From NCBI GenBank assembly GCA_002964805.2, contig PUDQ02000001.1, positions 9,076,001-9,140,000 of the forward strand: a DNA stretch of 64,000 nucleotides. Reading direction: 5' to 3'. The DNA is from Trametes villosa (lineage: Eukaryota > Basidiomycota > Agaricomycetes > Polyporales > Polyporaceae). Numbering within the stretch: position 1 is the stretch's first letter; each line of letters opens with the position of its first letter. The notes under the pieces were generated by a model. The model had not been told where the DNA came from and ran no database searches. It saw only the letters and a list, made by a program, of their open reading frames with translations. The position numbers and the translations under genes are program-made. Below are positions 1 to 14,896 of this stretch, piece by piece.

Positions 1-1352
1 GTACGTTCCTTGACTTCTTCCCAGAATGGCGCGTAGCAGGAGCGCGGCGCGCCGAAGGTGTACAGGTCTCCGAGGTCGAAACGGGCGATTGCGGGCTCGG
101 TTTCGCGCCTGCGGAGGAACTCGCCGTATACGAGAGTGCCGAGGGCGCCGCCAAGAGAATGGCCCTGAACACAGTGGTGTCAGCTCAAGGTCCCTGGCGA
201 TAGGTGCGCAGGGATAGGGCTCACGGCGATATGCAGTTTGGAGTTACTGTTGGAGGCGCGCGAGAGCTGCTCGAGCATCACGTCTGTCGAGCCGTTAGGG
301 CATTTTCCACGGATGACACGCCGAACGCATTCGGTACGTACCGAAGGGAACTTGCACTTTCCCTGGAAGGGTGAAGTCGCCGAAGAGGTTGTAGTAGATG
401 CCTCGGTGCATCTGAGAGCCCCACGCAATATCCTGGCGGATGGGAGTGATCGGGAGGAAGTTTATACTCGTGAATAGGTCCTTTAGAGAGGTAGCTCCCT
501 GTCGGACTGTGTGAGTACCAACGACAAAAGATGGCGGCCAGCTCAACGGACCTTGAAGGTAACACCAGCGAAGGGCTTGTTCGCGTCGCTGCTTATGAAG
601 AGACCGGCGTATGCGCCGCTCGAGAGACAGAGGCCATCGGGAGTCCGATCTGCAAAGTCTAGCCGTCGCACGAGCAGTCAGCTCTGAGGCAAGGGCATCC
701 TTGGCGAACACTTGAACTCACCGCACAGCTGAATGAAGGTACAATTCAGTGCCTTCGCCTTCGTGTCCAAGCATGGGGACGCATTAGCCCGGATTTTGAG
801 GTTAGTTACAAGTGTGTACGCACGACCTGGTGTATCAACTCTTCGGAGGCCTCAAGATGGGCTGCAGCACTGTCGTAGTCGCCAGCGAGCGCGGCCAAAT
901 GCGCTTTGACGACCTCGTCCTCCTTACTGTACATGGCAATATCAGACAGACAGTCAGTCGTGGAAAACATTGAGAACAGTTGCGCTCACTAACCGAAGAG
1001 ACATAGAAGCACTTTCCGCGAACGTGAATAGAACTGTATCCCAGTTGGGGATACTCGGCGAGGTGCTAGTGCATCCTAACGGCCGCAATACGCAAATATG
1101 AGGTAAAAACCTTTGCGGTGCGCAAGAAGAATCGGACGTACGTGCTACTTTCGCAGCCTCAATTGCTGCGGGGTTATCGTGGATCCAGCTGAGGATTGCG
1201 GTGAGCAGCCCGTCCGGTGCGAGGGGTGGTACATCGTCATCTGCGAGTCCCTCCGGAGAGACATCTTGTGGAGTGCGGATGTTAAGGCCCGCAAGTTGCT
1301 TGATGTGGGCATGCCGTATGTCGGTCTTCGCCTGTAGCAGAGCTGAAGACAT
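1..1352 (-). CDS. Class 3 (alpha/beta hydrolase) lipase, 3' end cut by window edge
   Basis: Lipase_3 family hydrolase, expected to cleave acyl esters of lipids. Spliced by eye on the minus strand: first exon begins MSSALLQAKTDIRHAHI at 1352, and the second and third exons carry PNWDTVLFTFAESASM and an Ala-rich helix. The core follows: FADRTPDGLCLSSGAYAGLF, then GVTFKGATSLKDLFTSINF (the oxyanion strand of the family), HRGIYYNLFGDF, and the nucleophile elbow GHSLGGALGTLVYGEF near 125-165, with the conserved TFGAPR just after it. The catalytic Asp and His would lie beyond base 1. Introns are about 45-70 nt; the one before GATSLKD uses a weak donor (gtccgt). No signal peptide is visible, so it may be intracellular. 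It is not close in sequence to the other class 3 lipase of this window (25274-27825). Confidence 0.82.
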
Positions 1353-1439
1353 AGACTTCGGTGGGCTCAGTGAGCTGCGGTTACGAGCGGGCGAGGCAGT
1401 GCGCGGCAGAACGTCAAGAGCTGAGGCCCCTACCCCATG

Positions 1440-1445
1440 TTTATA
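1440..1445 (-). promoter_or_regulatory. TATA box of the lipase gene
   Basis: TATAAA on the minus strand (tttata on plus), about 88 nt upstream of the ATG at 1352. It supports that start codon. Confidence 0.5.
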
Positions 1446-1446
1446 A

Positions 1447-2129
1447 CAAGCTGCCGTGACGCTGGATGACGTATCGTTCCAAGACGAAAGTTACAATTGA
1501 CATCTCTGCGCTTCAGAGGGAGAATGGAGGGACTCTCCTAGGAATAGACCTGCTCTTCAAGTGTGCACGTAGATGTGGTGCCGAGGCTGCAGCGAAGCCT
1601 GTCATAGCCTTGAAGTTGAGAAGGCTTTCTCGTAAGCTCCTGCATTCCATACTTACTAGTGAAGGCGTTTTTCGTGACAGATATGGCGGAGGTTGGATGC
1701 ACTAGAGCGAAAGTGAATGAACACATGGTCATCACGAGCAAATGTGGATGGAGGCGTACCGAATCTAAGTCCACTAACCGACATGGTTTGCGCTCTTCCT
1801 CCGCTTGCATGCCCACGCCAGTCATACATCAGTTGGGCGTTGATCATCAGGGCGCACCGGGCGTGTAGAATCCTGGAAGGAAGTCTCTGGAGTGCGCCCA
1901 CCTGCCCTTCAAGATCCTGATGGTGACGCGAGTCTGGCACGGAATACGTGCATGACTGGAGTAGGTTCTACACGTTTAACTGAATCACCTCTTGGGCTGA
2001 GTCCAGGTGAGGCTCCATGCGCGTTGCCATCCTGTATATCGCAAGGCGATACGTCCGACAGTCGACACGAGTGACGGTCGCGCGGGTCGTGGTCTGCAAC
2101 ACACCCGGAGTTGCTGCGATTGCCTAAAA
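1447..2129. other. Gene-free stretch between lipase promoter and repeat A
   Basis: Only short open frames on both strands, none with a recognisable protein or a convincing set of splice sites. I see nothing supportable here. Confidence 0.4.
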
Positions 2130-4105
2130 CAGTGCTCTTTTCGATGCTGGGGTTAGGGCTAAACTCGATATTACTAGCCGGACCGGATGCCGAAGCTATA
2201 ACTGCGCTGTGATTGGACACCGCTGTCATGCACCTCTTCTCCTTCCCCACTCAGTACTCCTCACCGCATGTTCGCATCTGCAGGCTGTGGAGGGTAGTAG
2301 GACGTCTAAGGGTGTTCAAAAGCATGGACGCCATGCCGGGGATGTGAGTGAGAAATATAAGCTGAGCGCGACCCGGCGGACATCAACCGTTGACGCTATC
2401 CGCTAGTAGTAGCCTTTCTGTGACCTCGCAATGTCTCCTAATTCCAGATTCTATAATATTGAATACGACAAACAGAGGACTTTGTATGAAATGCGACCGC
2501 GTACCAGATGGTGTCTTGGACAGAGACCGAGAGGCGGCCGTCAGCCTCAGGCCCGATCCAAACCGTCAGCCCTATATCATCCTGCCCCGCGCGACCTCGC
2601 CCCCCATTTCCCCTTCTTTCCCCCCACTTCCTTCTCCCGCACTTTTTTTATAGTGCATCTGGGTCATGGCGTTCAAGTACCGCTCCCTCGTGGGGCACTC
2701 TTGCTTCGCTCTGCGGCGATGCACCGGGTCCCCCTCCTCTAGTACTGCGTGGCGGAAGGTGGATCTCGCTAGTAGGCAACCGTCGTCCTAGTGGCGATGG
2801 ACTGCACAGGCCGCTAGTCGAAGGAAGCCCATGCCTCTCGGGAACGAGGACGGATAGGCTCATTGCACCCTCAGCGTCGAGCGTGGTGCACCTTGCCCAC
2901 GCCGCGCAGTGGGCAGCCGGGGAGGATGGACCGCTAACGCCAGCCGCTGTATAGGGTCATCGGGAAGCCTGAGGCGGGTAGGGCTAGCCCCGCCAACGGT
3001 GGACCGAGAACCCACCGAGGATGAGGGAAGCCGGGGGAGAGTGCTAGCCTCCTCACTCACGGTGGACCAATATTCGTCGGGTATGGCTGCTGTTGCGAGG
3101 TCTGGGGGCGCTGTGTGCTCTCCGCTTCGGCGCGGGAGTGGCGTCTCGTCGCAGTCTTTGCGGCTCCTCCTTCCTACTTTATCTTTTTCAAAAGGCAGCT
3201 CCGGCTCGCCACCTTCTCGGTGTTCGTTGTTCTGCTGTTTCGTTGTTTTTGTAGATGCGCTCGCTTGTATTGCTTACCCCCACAGGTGCCCCCGGAGCTG
3301 CGCGCGCGACCCTCAAGACCCCCCCTGGACCCGGAACCGCTGGTATACAACCCGCCGGACTGCTGAAGGGTGTCATGGCCCGGATGCAGCGAGGCGGTAA
3401 CCCACACGGTGTGTCGTCCTCCTCTCTCCCTTCCTCATAGCTTGCTGGCTTTCTTCTTCCGCAGCTGCCTCGCGACGGCCGGTCTCACTGCAGCAGGGGG
3501 GTGTCATGGCCCCTCGCAGTGAGACAGGTCCCCGAGCTTCTCTTCTCTTCTCTTCTCCTCTATGCTTTCAATACGCTACGCTGCTATACCTTTGCCCCCA
3601 CAGCTTTCCTCCCCTTTAGCTAGCTGCCCTCCCACAGCTGCCTCCAGGACCTGCGCGCGCGACGGCCTACGATAGGAACCAGCCTCAGCGAAGGTCTGTC
3701 TTGCCGCCGCACCAAGGGGAGTCATGGCCCTGGAAGTGTAGCGGTAAGGCGGGCCTTAGCTCTCTCGTACGTCCTCTCCTTTCCTTCATCGCGCTGCTCT
3801 CTTCTCACCCACGGCTTCTTCCCCCACCTAGGACCTCGACGGACGACCCCCGGCCTTCAGGACGTGGACCGCCACGACGTCGAGAGACACGGACTTGATC
3901 CCCGCACTCGGCGTCCCGGCGAAGCCCTGCCGCGCGCTGCCACAGGCGTGTCGTGTAGGCCAGCATGCGCATCCTCGCGATCGCCGCTGCGTCCATAATC
4001 TTTTGCTCGTCCTCCTTTGGAGGCGTCCCTTCGTGGGACTGGCTTCGGTTTCTCGTCCGCTCGGAGATTAGCATGCAACTCCAATTCCCCAGGTACACCC
4101 TCTGT
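2130..4105 (+). repeat. Dispersed repeat, copy A (about 2 kb; LTR-like or non-autonomous element)
   Basis: This block matches 21158-22815 in inverted orientation over almost its whole length. Shared landmarks, in order: ggttagggctaaactcgata near 2151, gtgattggacaccgc near 2210, the cgatccaaaccgtcagcccta stretch near 2555, ggtggaccaatattcgtcggg near 3061, aggggagtcatggccctgg near 3715 and gcgtccataatcttttgctcg near 3990. Similarity fades just before 2140 and after about 4105. No reverse transcriptase, integrase, transposase or long terminal inverted repeat is visible, and no clear target-site duplication. It is 300 bp longer than copy B, mainly because of an internal tandem array. A solo LTR or another non-autonomous element is the likeliest identity; this is inference. 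Open frames inside it are not conserved as proteins. Confidence 0.75.
3270..3780 (+). repeat. Degenerate internal tandem units of repeat A
   Basis: Three diverged units share a polypyrimidine run ending in cccccacag or similar, a CAGCTGC- or GAGCTGC-like word, a ctgcgcgcgcgac-like stretch, and the core gg(g)g(t/a)gtcatggcc, which occurs near 3367, 3495 and 3715. Copy B keeps only one such core. The units look like local duplications within the element rather than exons. Confidence 0.55.
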
Positions 4106-4481
4106 CGTGTCCAGCCATAGCATGCATGCTGACTGCACTGTCGTTCTAGGGTTCCTCGAGGGCATCGGGCCTGGGTAGTCGCGATTGGGCTGTCCTACCT
4201 CCGTGTATATCACGCCTCCGCGAGTAGTGTGGACGTATCGATGTTCTTCCTTCTCGCTACTGGAGCCGCCTTGTGCGAACAGTCTGCAGTGTCCCGCTGT
4301 CAAGCATACTCCCTCGTTGCCCTGAACGTTTCCATCGACCGGATTCCTGCAGAGAGTGGACGCCTGACGACGAGATCTCGAATCCTTCAACGCGTGCGAA
4401 TACTAGTTACTGCAGGGCGATATCTGTACACCTAAGGGCTACTTCCTAAATAGCATGCGATTCGGTCATTCCCAGCCTAGC
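4106..4481. other. Gene-free stretch
   Basis: Between the end of repeat A and the stop codon of the heme-degrading-domain gene. No protein or structured RNA recognised. It should hold the 3' UTR of the downstream minus-strand gene. Confidence 0.4.
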
Positions 4482-5067
4482 TCAAGCCTTCTCGTTCTTC
4501 AGCCCCTCGAGATACTCCTCCAGCACCTCAACAATCACCTCGTGGTCCTCCTGCATCGTGAGTCCGCTGACGACGATGACGCCCACAACACCCTCGACGT
4601 CCTTGACGCGCACAGGGAAGCCGCCGCCGTGGATCGCGTACTCGCCCACCCGATCGCCCAACATGAACTTCGCGCGGAACGCGTCCTCGTTCCCCTGGTA
4701 CTTGTTGTGCAGCGACCACGTGCTCGCGCCCCAGCGGAGGACGGCGGCGCGCTTGCGCGCGACCCAGGTGTCGTTGTCGGGGTGCGTGCCGCGGCCGGTC
4801 GCGCAGTGGAAGAGGAGCTGCGCGCTGTTCGCGAGCGTGATGTTCACGACCGCGGGCTTGGTGGGGGACGCGCGCTGGAGGCGAGCGCGAAGGCGGGTCC
4901 CGAGCTCCCAGGCGGTGTCGGCGGTGAAGTGGGGGAGGACGCAGCGGGCCTCCTCGGCGGCGATCTCGTCGAGCTGCGAACTTGCATGAGTGGTGGCTGT
5001 GCTGTCAAGCTAGACGACTTACGCTGGTAGGCGGGCTACGGATCTTCACAGGGCTGTCCTGGCTCAT
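4482..5067 (-). CDS. Heme-degrading-domain protein (UPF0303/HbpS-like, GlcG fold)
   Basis: Two exons, 5023-5067 and 4482-4973, joined across a 49-nt intron (gtaagt...gcag), giving 178 residues, the usual size for the family. The product starts MSQDSPVKIRSPPTS. Its core matches the UPF0303/heme-degrading-domain family: WELGTRLRARL, VVNITLANSAQLLFHCATG, TWVARKRAAVLRWGASTW and the hallmark YAIHGGGFPVRVKDVEGVVG followed by VIVVSGLTMQEDHEVIVE. Bacterial relatives bind or degrade heme and respond to oxidative stress; the fungal function is uncertain and should be read as family membership only. No signal peptide or membrane segment. The gene stands alone, next to the Pol III subunit gene on the same strand. 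Confidence 0.85.
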
Positions 5068-5445
5068 GGTGTTGGTAGTTGCAGATGTTCGAGCGCGGGG
5101 GAAGGAGATGAACGTTGCTGTGTGAACAGATCGATCCAGATAATCGGCGCGCTTTGTCAACCAGCACTCTTGGGAAGTAAATGACCAAACCCTATCCGCG
5201 AGAAGGTACATCCGGATTGAGTCTCGGTATGTACTTCTACTGGTCTAAATGCCGACGTGCTTGTATAAGCGGCAGGCTGAGGTCGCCACAATACTGTTCA
5301 TACGTCCTCCAGGGAGAAACGGTATGGTACGAGCTGCTAAAGGAGGTGCCCCTGAAGGGAGCAGGGATCTTCAGCCAGAGAAGCATAGATCGTGCTATAG
5401 CAATACAAATGTCAATAAAGTACAATGCATAGCGTCAGTACAACA

Positions 5446-10607
<5,162 letters not shown>

Positions 10608-10966
10608 GGTGTCCCTGCGCACCTGGTGCGCCCTTCAACCTCCCAAGCGCCTTGCGTTCGACGCGACAGATAGTTCGCAGACTTTTGAAAGATTAAACCC
10701 AGATATGATCGCCCGAGAGCGTGTAGAAACACAGCAGATACAGCCCGGAGCACTCGGGAGTCGGAGGAGGCAAGCCGCGAGCTCGAGCCGCGATACTTTT
10801 ACTAGCCACGTGACTGGAGTCACACGGGCGCCTACGTAGAGGGCAAGAGACAAACCCTAACCTTGTTCTAGAGCTGTAACCCCAGGTGAGATCGAGATAC
10901 GCGTGTCGCGTTGACTTGCGCGTCCTCCTTCAGCACCGCGCCTGCCCATCCTCTTTCTTTGCCACC
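10608..10966. promoter_or_regulatory. Divergent promoter region RPC1 / proteasome alpha-1
   Basis: 359 bp separate the two opposed start codons, so both promoters and 5' UTRs must lie here. I see no canonical TATA box; a pyrimidine-rich leader (ctctttctttgccacc) precedes the proteasome ATG. Confidence 0.55.
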
Positions 10967-12119
10967 ATGTCCCGCACCTCTTACGACCGGTACGCATTCT
11001 CTAACTACTGAAGTAACTACTGCTAACACTCAGAGTCGTAGTTTCCTCACCGTCTTCTCTCCCGAGGGTCGGTTGTACCAAGTAGGTCAGTAACAAGCTC
11101 GCATGTACCCGCGAAACACTGCTCATTCCTCGGCGTTCAGAATATGCCTTCAAGGCCATCTCGGGCTCCGGACACACCGCCATTGCGGTAAGAGGAAAGG
11201 ATACCTCGGTGGTTATCACGCAGAAGAAAGTCCCGGTAAGCCTGCATCTTTCTGCGACCCTGCGAGCTTACCTCTGAACCGCTCCCAGGACAAGCTCCTC
11301 GACTCCTCGACCATCACCCACCTCTTCAGCATTACTCCCACCATTGGCTGTGTCATGACCGGACTAATCGGTGCGTGTCACTCCTCAATCTATGCTTGCG
11401 TATTGAGCTCACTGTGTTCCTCGCATATAGCCGACGCGCGTGCACAAGTAATGCGCGCACGCTCCGAGGCAGCAGACTTCCGCTACAAGTACGGCTACGA
11501 GATCACACCAGACGCGCTCGCGCGACGCATGGCCAACATCAACCAGGTCTACACCCAGCGCGCAGGCATGCGGCCGCTCGGCATCTGTACGTTGCCCCCA
11601 CCCCTACCCTGCGAATCCCTACCCTCCTGCTCACATCCCTCTGTGCCGCGTTACAGCGATGATTCTCATCGGGAGCGACCCCGAGTACGGCCCGCAGGTG
11701 TTCAAGCTCGACCCCGCGGGGTACTTCGTCGGCTACCACGCGACCGCCGCGGGCCAGAAACAGCAGGAGGCGATGAACCACCTCGAGAAGAAGTGGAAGA
11801 AGCTCGACTCGGGGCGCGGCGCCGACGACGCCGTCAAGGCCGGCCAGACCCTCTCCCGCTCGGAGGTCATCGAGGTACGTCTCCACCCTCCTTTCCCTTC
11901 CCCTCCCTTTTTGCTGCAGAAGAGACACTGACATGTGGGGAATAGCTCGCCATTGAGGCGATCTCGACGGTGCACGCGACGGACTTCAAGCCGGACGAGG
12001 TCGAGATCGGCATCGTCTCCGAGGGCGAGGAGGAGGACGCGAAGACGCGGGGGCAGTGGCGCGTCATGGACACGGCGGAGATCGAGCGGCATCTCCTGGC
12101 GTACGCGGAGAAGGATTGA
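10967..12119 (+). CDS. 20S proteasome alpha-1 subunit (PSMA6/Scl1 type)
   Basis: Alpha-ring subunit of the 20S proteasome core, non-catalytic, which helps form the gated entry to the protein-degrading chamber. Start [20 protein letters not shown] carries the alpha-type signature [16 protein letters not shown], joined across an intron. It continues [118 protein letters not shown] and [19 protein letters not shown], stopping at 12119 (AYAEKD). These runs match PSMA6/Scl1 better than the other six alpha types, especially [13 protein letters not shown] and the C-terminal [13 protein letters not shown]. There are about five short introns. The gene ends tail to tail with the nucleolin-like gene. 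Confidence 0.95.
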
Positions 12120-12560
12120 TTTGCTGTGTTTTTGTATTGCTATGGACTCGGTCACGATCGCAACGTTTTGCCCCTGCGTATCCCGGTTTGCCAGGCATGC
12201 GCTGCTGTCGACGCAGAACGACGCTGATAGGCTGCATTCCACGATTCAAGAGCGTGTAGGAATAGAAAGAAACATTGCAACGTCTGGAAAAATTTCGAGT
12301 ACAACGATGGAGACAAGACTGCTCTTCAAGGATAGGGCCAGCAACCTCCTGAATCAGTGTCGTGTACATGCTTCGCAAGCACGGTACACATAACAGAAGA
12401 GAAGAGAATGCATCCATATATGATCGGATTGGGAAAATACGAGGGGAGCAAGCCGTAACTACATCGAGTGAACATGGGATGAGAGCATACACAAGACAGA
12501 CATGACAGCATCGAAGGGGTGGTAAACTAGAGTACTTGAGTGGGGAAGGGATTGAAGGGC
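12120..12560. other. Convergent 3' region
   Basis: 441 bp between the stop codons of the proteasome and nucleolin-like genes. It is AT-richer than the flanks and presumably holds both 3' UTRs. No gene recognised. Confidence 0.4.
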
Positions 12561-14599
12561 TTAGAAAGTGGTCTTCTTGCCCTCAGCGGGGACGATGCCG
12601 CCAGTGCGGGCACCGCCGCCACGGCCACGACCACGGTCGCCACCACGGCCGCGGCCTCCACCGCGTCCCCTGTCGCCGCCGAAGCCACCACGGCCACGAC
12701 CGCCGCCACGGCCGCCGAAGCCGCCACGGTCACCGAAGCCACCCTATATGCATGCTCAGCCAAACTTCAACGGGCAGATGCACGAAATCTACTCACGCGT
12801 CCACCACCGCGCCCGCCGCGGAAGCCACCACGGTCACCGCCGCTGTTGTCCCGGGGCTGAGAGTAGTCGAGACGGATGGTGCGGCCGGCGATGTCGGTGC
12901 CCGAGAGCGCCTCGAACGCCTTCTTCGCGGTGTCGATGTCCGTGAACTCGACGTAGCCGAAGCCCTTCGCGCGGCCGGTCTCGCGGTCGGTGGGGAGACG
13001 GACGCTCTTGACGTCGCCGTGCTCGCCAAACACCTCCCAGACCTGGTCCTCGGTGACCTCCCAGCTCAGGTTGCCGACGAACAGTACCGCGGAGGGCTCG
13101 CTCGCGCTGTCGCCGAACTTCTCCGCGCGCGACGCGCGCACGGCGGTCTTGTCCTTCTGCTCGCTCTTGTCAATGTTGACGGGGCGGCCGTCGATCTCCT
13201 TGCCGTTCAGCGCGAGCGCGGCCTCGACGGCCTCGGTCGTCGCGAACTCGACGTAGCCGAACCCGCGGGACTTGCCCGTGTTGCGGTCCATCTGGACGCG
13301 TGCGGAGATGACCTCACCGCACTCGGCGAACTCCTGCGCCAGCCAGTCGTTGTCGACGTTCCATGAGAGGCGGCCAACGAAGATGCTCTTCGTGCCCTCC
13401 TCAGAAGCCGCGGCCTCGCCGTTGGCGACCTTCGCCTTTTTAGCAGGGGCAGTCGAGTCGTCCTCAGCTTTCCGCTTGCCTGTGGTGCTATAAGCAAAGT
13501 GAACGCGCGGGTCAAGAAGCGAACGTACCCTTGGCAGGTGCCGCAGCCTCAGCCATCTCAACGTCCTCATCATCCGAATCCGAATCAGAGTCGTCCGAGT
13601 CGGAGTCTGACGATGCCTTGGCAGCCTTCTTAGCACCGGCCGCGGGCTTGGCCTCCTCCTCGTCAGAAGAGTCAGAGTCAGAGTCCTCATCGGAGCTTGA
13701 CTCTGCCTTCTTCGCGGGGGTGGCCTTCGCTGCGGGCTTCGCAGGAGTCGCCTTTTTGGCAGAGGCCGGGGTCGCCTTTGCCTTTGCGGGGGCCTCGTCC
13801 TCAGAAGAGCTTTCCTCCGATGACGAGGAGTCCTTCTTGGCAGCCGCCTTTTTCACCTGAGCAGCCTTAGGCTTCTCAGACTCAGACTCAGAGTCTGAAT
13901 CGCTGTCCTCATCCGAAGAGCTGTCCTTCTTAGCAGCAGGAGCAGCCTTCTGTAAACATCTGTTAGCGTAGGTCTACAAATTATGCAGAGATTGAACACA
14001 CCTTGCCGTTGGCAGCGGCCTTAGGGGTAGCCGCAGGCTTTTTGTCAGACTCAGACTCGGAGTCGGAAGACTCCTCGCTGGAGCTCGACGCCGCCTTAGC
14101 CTATGGGGTCACATGGTAAGCGAACAGGAGCTTCAACGTCTTCCTTGGTACACCCACCTTGCCGTTGGCAGCAGGGGCGTCGCTCTCAGAATCAGAGTCG
14201 GATGACGACTCGGACTCTGAGCTCGACGACTTGGCCTTGGCCTTGGCAGCAGCCTGCGTACGACAGCGCGCGTTTGCATAGAGCCCCGAAACACAGAGAA
14301 ACAGTACACACCTTGCCGTTGGCCTTTGCCTTGGGCTTTTCCTCCTCAGACTCGGACTCTGACGACTCCTCGCTGCTGCTCTCTGCCTTCTTGCCCTTGG
14401 ACTTCGTCGTGGCCTGCACTCGATGAGACAGAGCCTTACGAGAGTAGTCGAGGAAACACACCTTCTCCTTTGCCGCCTTCTTGAGGATCTCCGCAGAAGA
14501 GATGGGCTTGGCCGCCGCAGACTTTGCGGGGGAGGGCGCAGCCTTCTTCGCGACCTTCGCGGCCTTTTTGTCGACCTTCTTCTCTGCAGACTTGGCCAT
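12561..14599 (-). CDS. Nucleolin-like RNA-binding protein (NSR1/gar2 type)
   Basis: Nucleolar protein with the classical three-part plan, acting in pre-rRNA processing and 40S assembly in related fungi. The N-terminus is Lys/Ala-rich (MAKSAEKKVDKKAAKVAKK) and is followed by alternating Lys-rich and acidic Ser/Glu/Asp blocks such as SSSESESSSDSDSESD, likely CK2 targets. Two RRM domains follow: the first with RNP2 IFVGRLSW and RNP1 SRGFGYVEF, the second with LFVGNLSW and AKGFGYVEF. The C-terminus is a glycine-arginine-rich (RGG) tail with many GGFGDRGG/GGRGRGG units, ending IVPAEGKKTTF at 12561. The start at 14599 is the first ATG after a pyrimidine-rich leader on the coding strand. The acidic region is built from short phase-0 exons (see findings). 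It is divergent with the Rab escort gene. Confidence 0.92.
14002..14413 (-). repeat. Three tandem phase-0 exons of the nucleolin-like gene
   Basis: Exons 14312-14413 (34 codons), 14158-14253 (32 codons) and 14002-14100 (33 codons) each begin with Ala, run through a Lys-rich part and an acidic Ser/Glu/Asp block, and end with the same codons for ANGK directly before a gt(g/g)(t/g)g donor. All borders are phase 0, so each exon is one repeat unit. Confidence 0.8.
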
Positions 14600-14896
14600 T
14601 GCGAAACAGGGGGGAGGCAGAGGGAGAGGAGGAGGGTAGAGGGAGGGGTAGGAGGAAAGGTGAGCGTTGAGAGCAGAAGAGCCTGAGCGAAAACAACCCT
14701 CCAAATTTTTGCAAAGAGGGAATCCGCGCAGGCGCCCGGCGTCTTCCGGGCGGGAATGATCCGCTCCCCGGTCCCTCCACCGCACCCGGCCCGGGCCCCG
14801 GGGCGCCGATCGCCTGTCCAAGAACGCGCACCTTGGTCAGAGTCCACCGCGTCAAGGCCCCTTGAATTCCTCCAGCACTGTGCAGAAAGGATCGAC
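14600..14896. promoter_or_regulatory. Divergent promoter region nucleolin / Rab escort protein
   Basis: 297 bp between opposed ATGs. The nucleolin side has a long pyrimidine-rich leader on its coding strand (read as gggaggcagagggagaggagg on plus), common before highly expressed fungal genes. No TATA box seen. Confidence 0.5.

Noticed and set aside
2508..3400. Overlapping open frames inside repeat A
   Set aside because: Frames are broken at different places in copy B and show no transposon protein motif.
12536..13366. 276-codon open frame on plus
   Set aside because: Antisense of the two RRM domains and RGG tail of the nucleolin-like gene.
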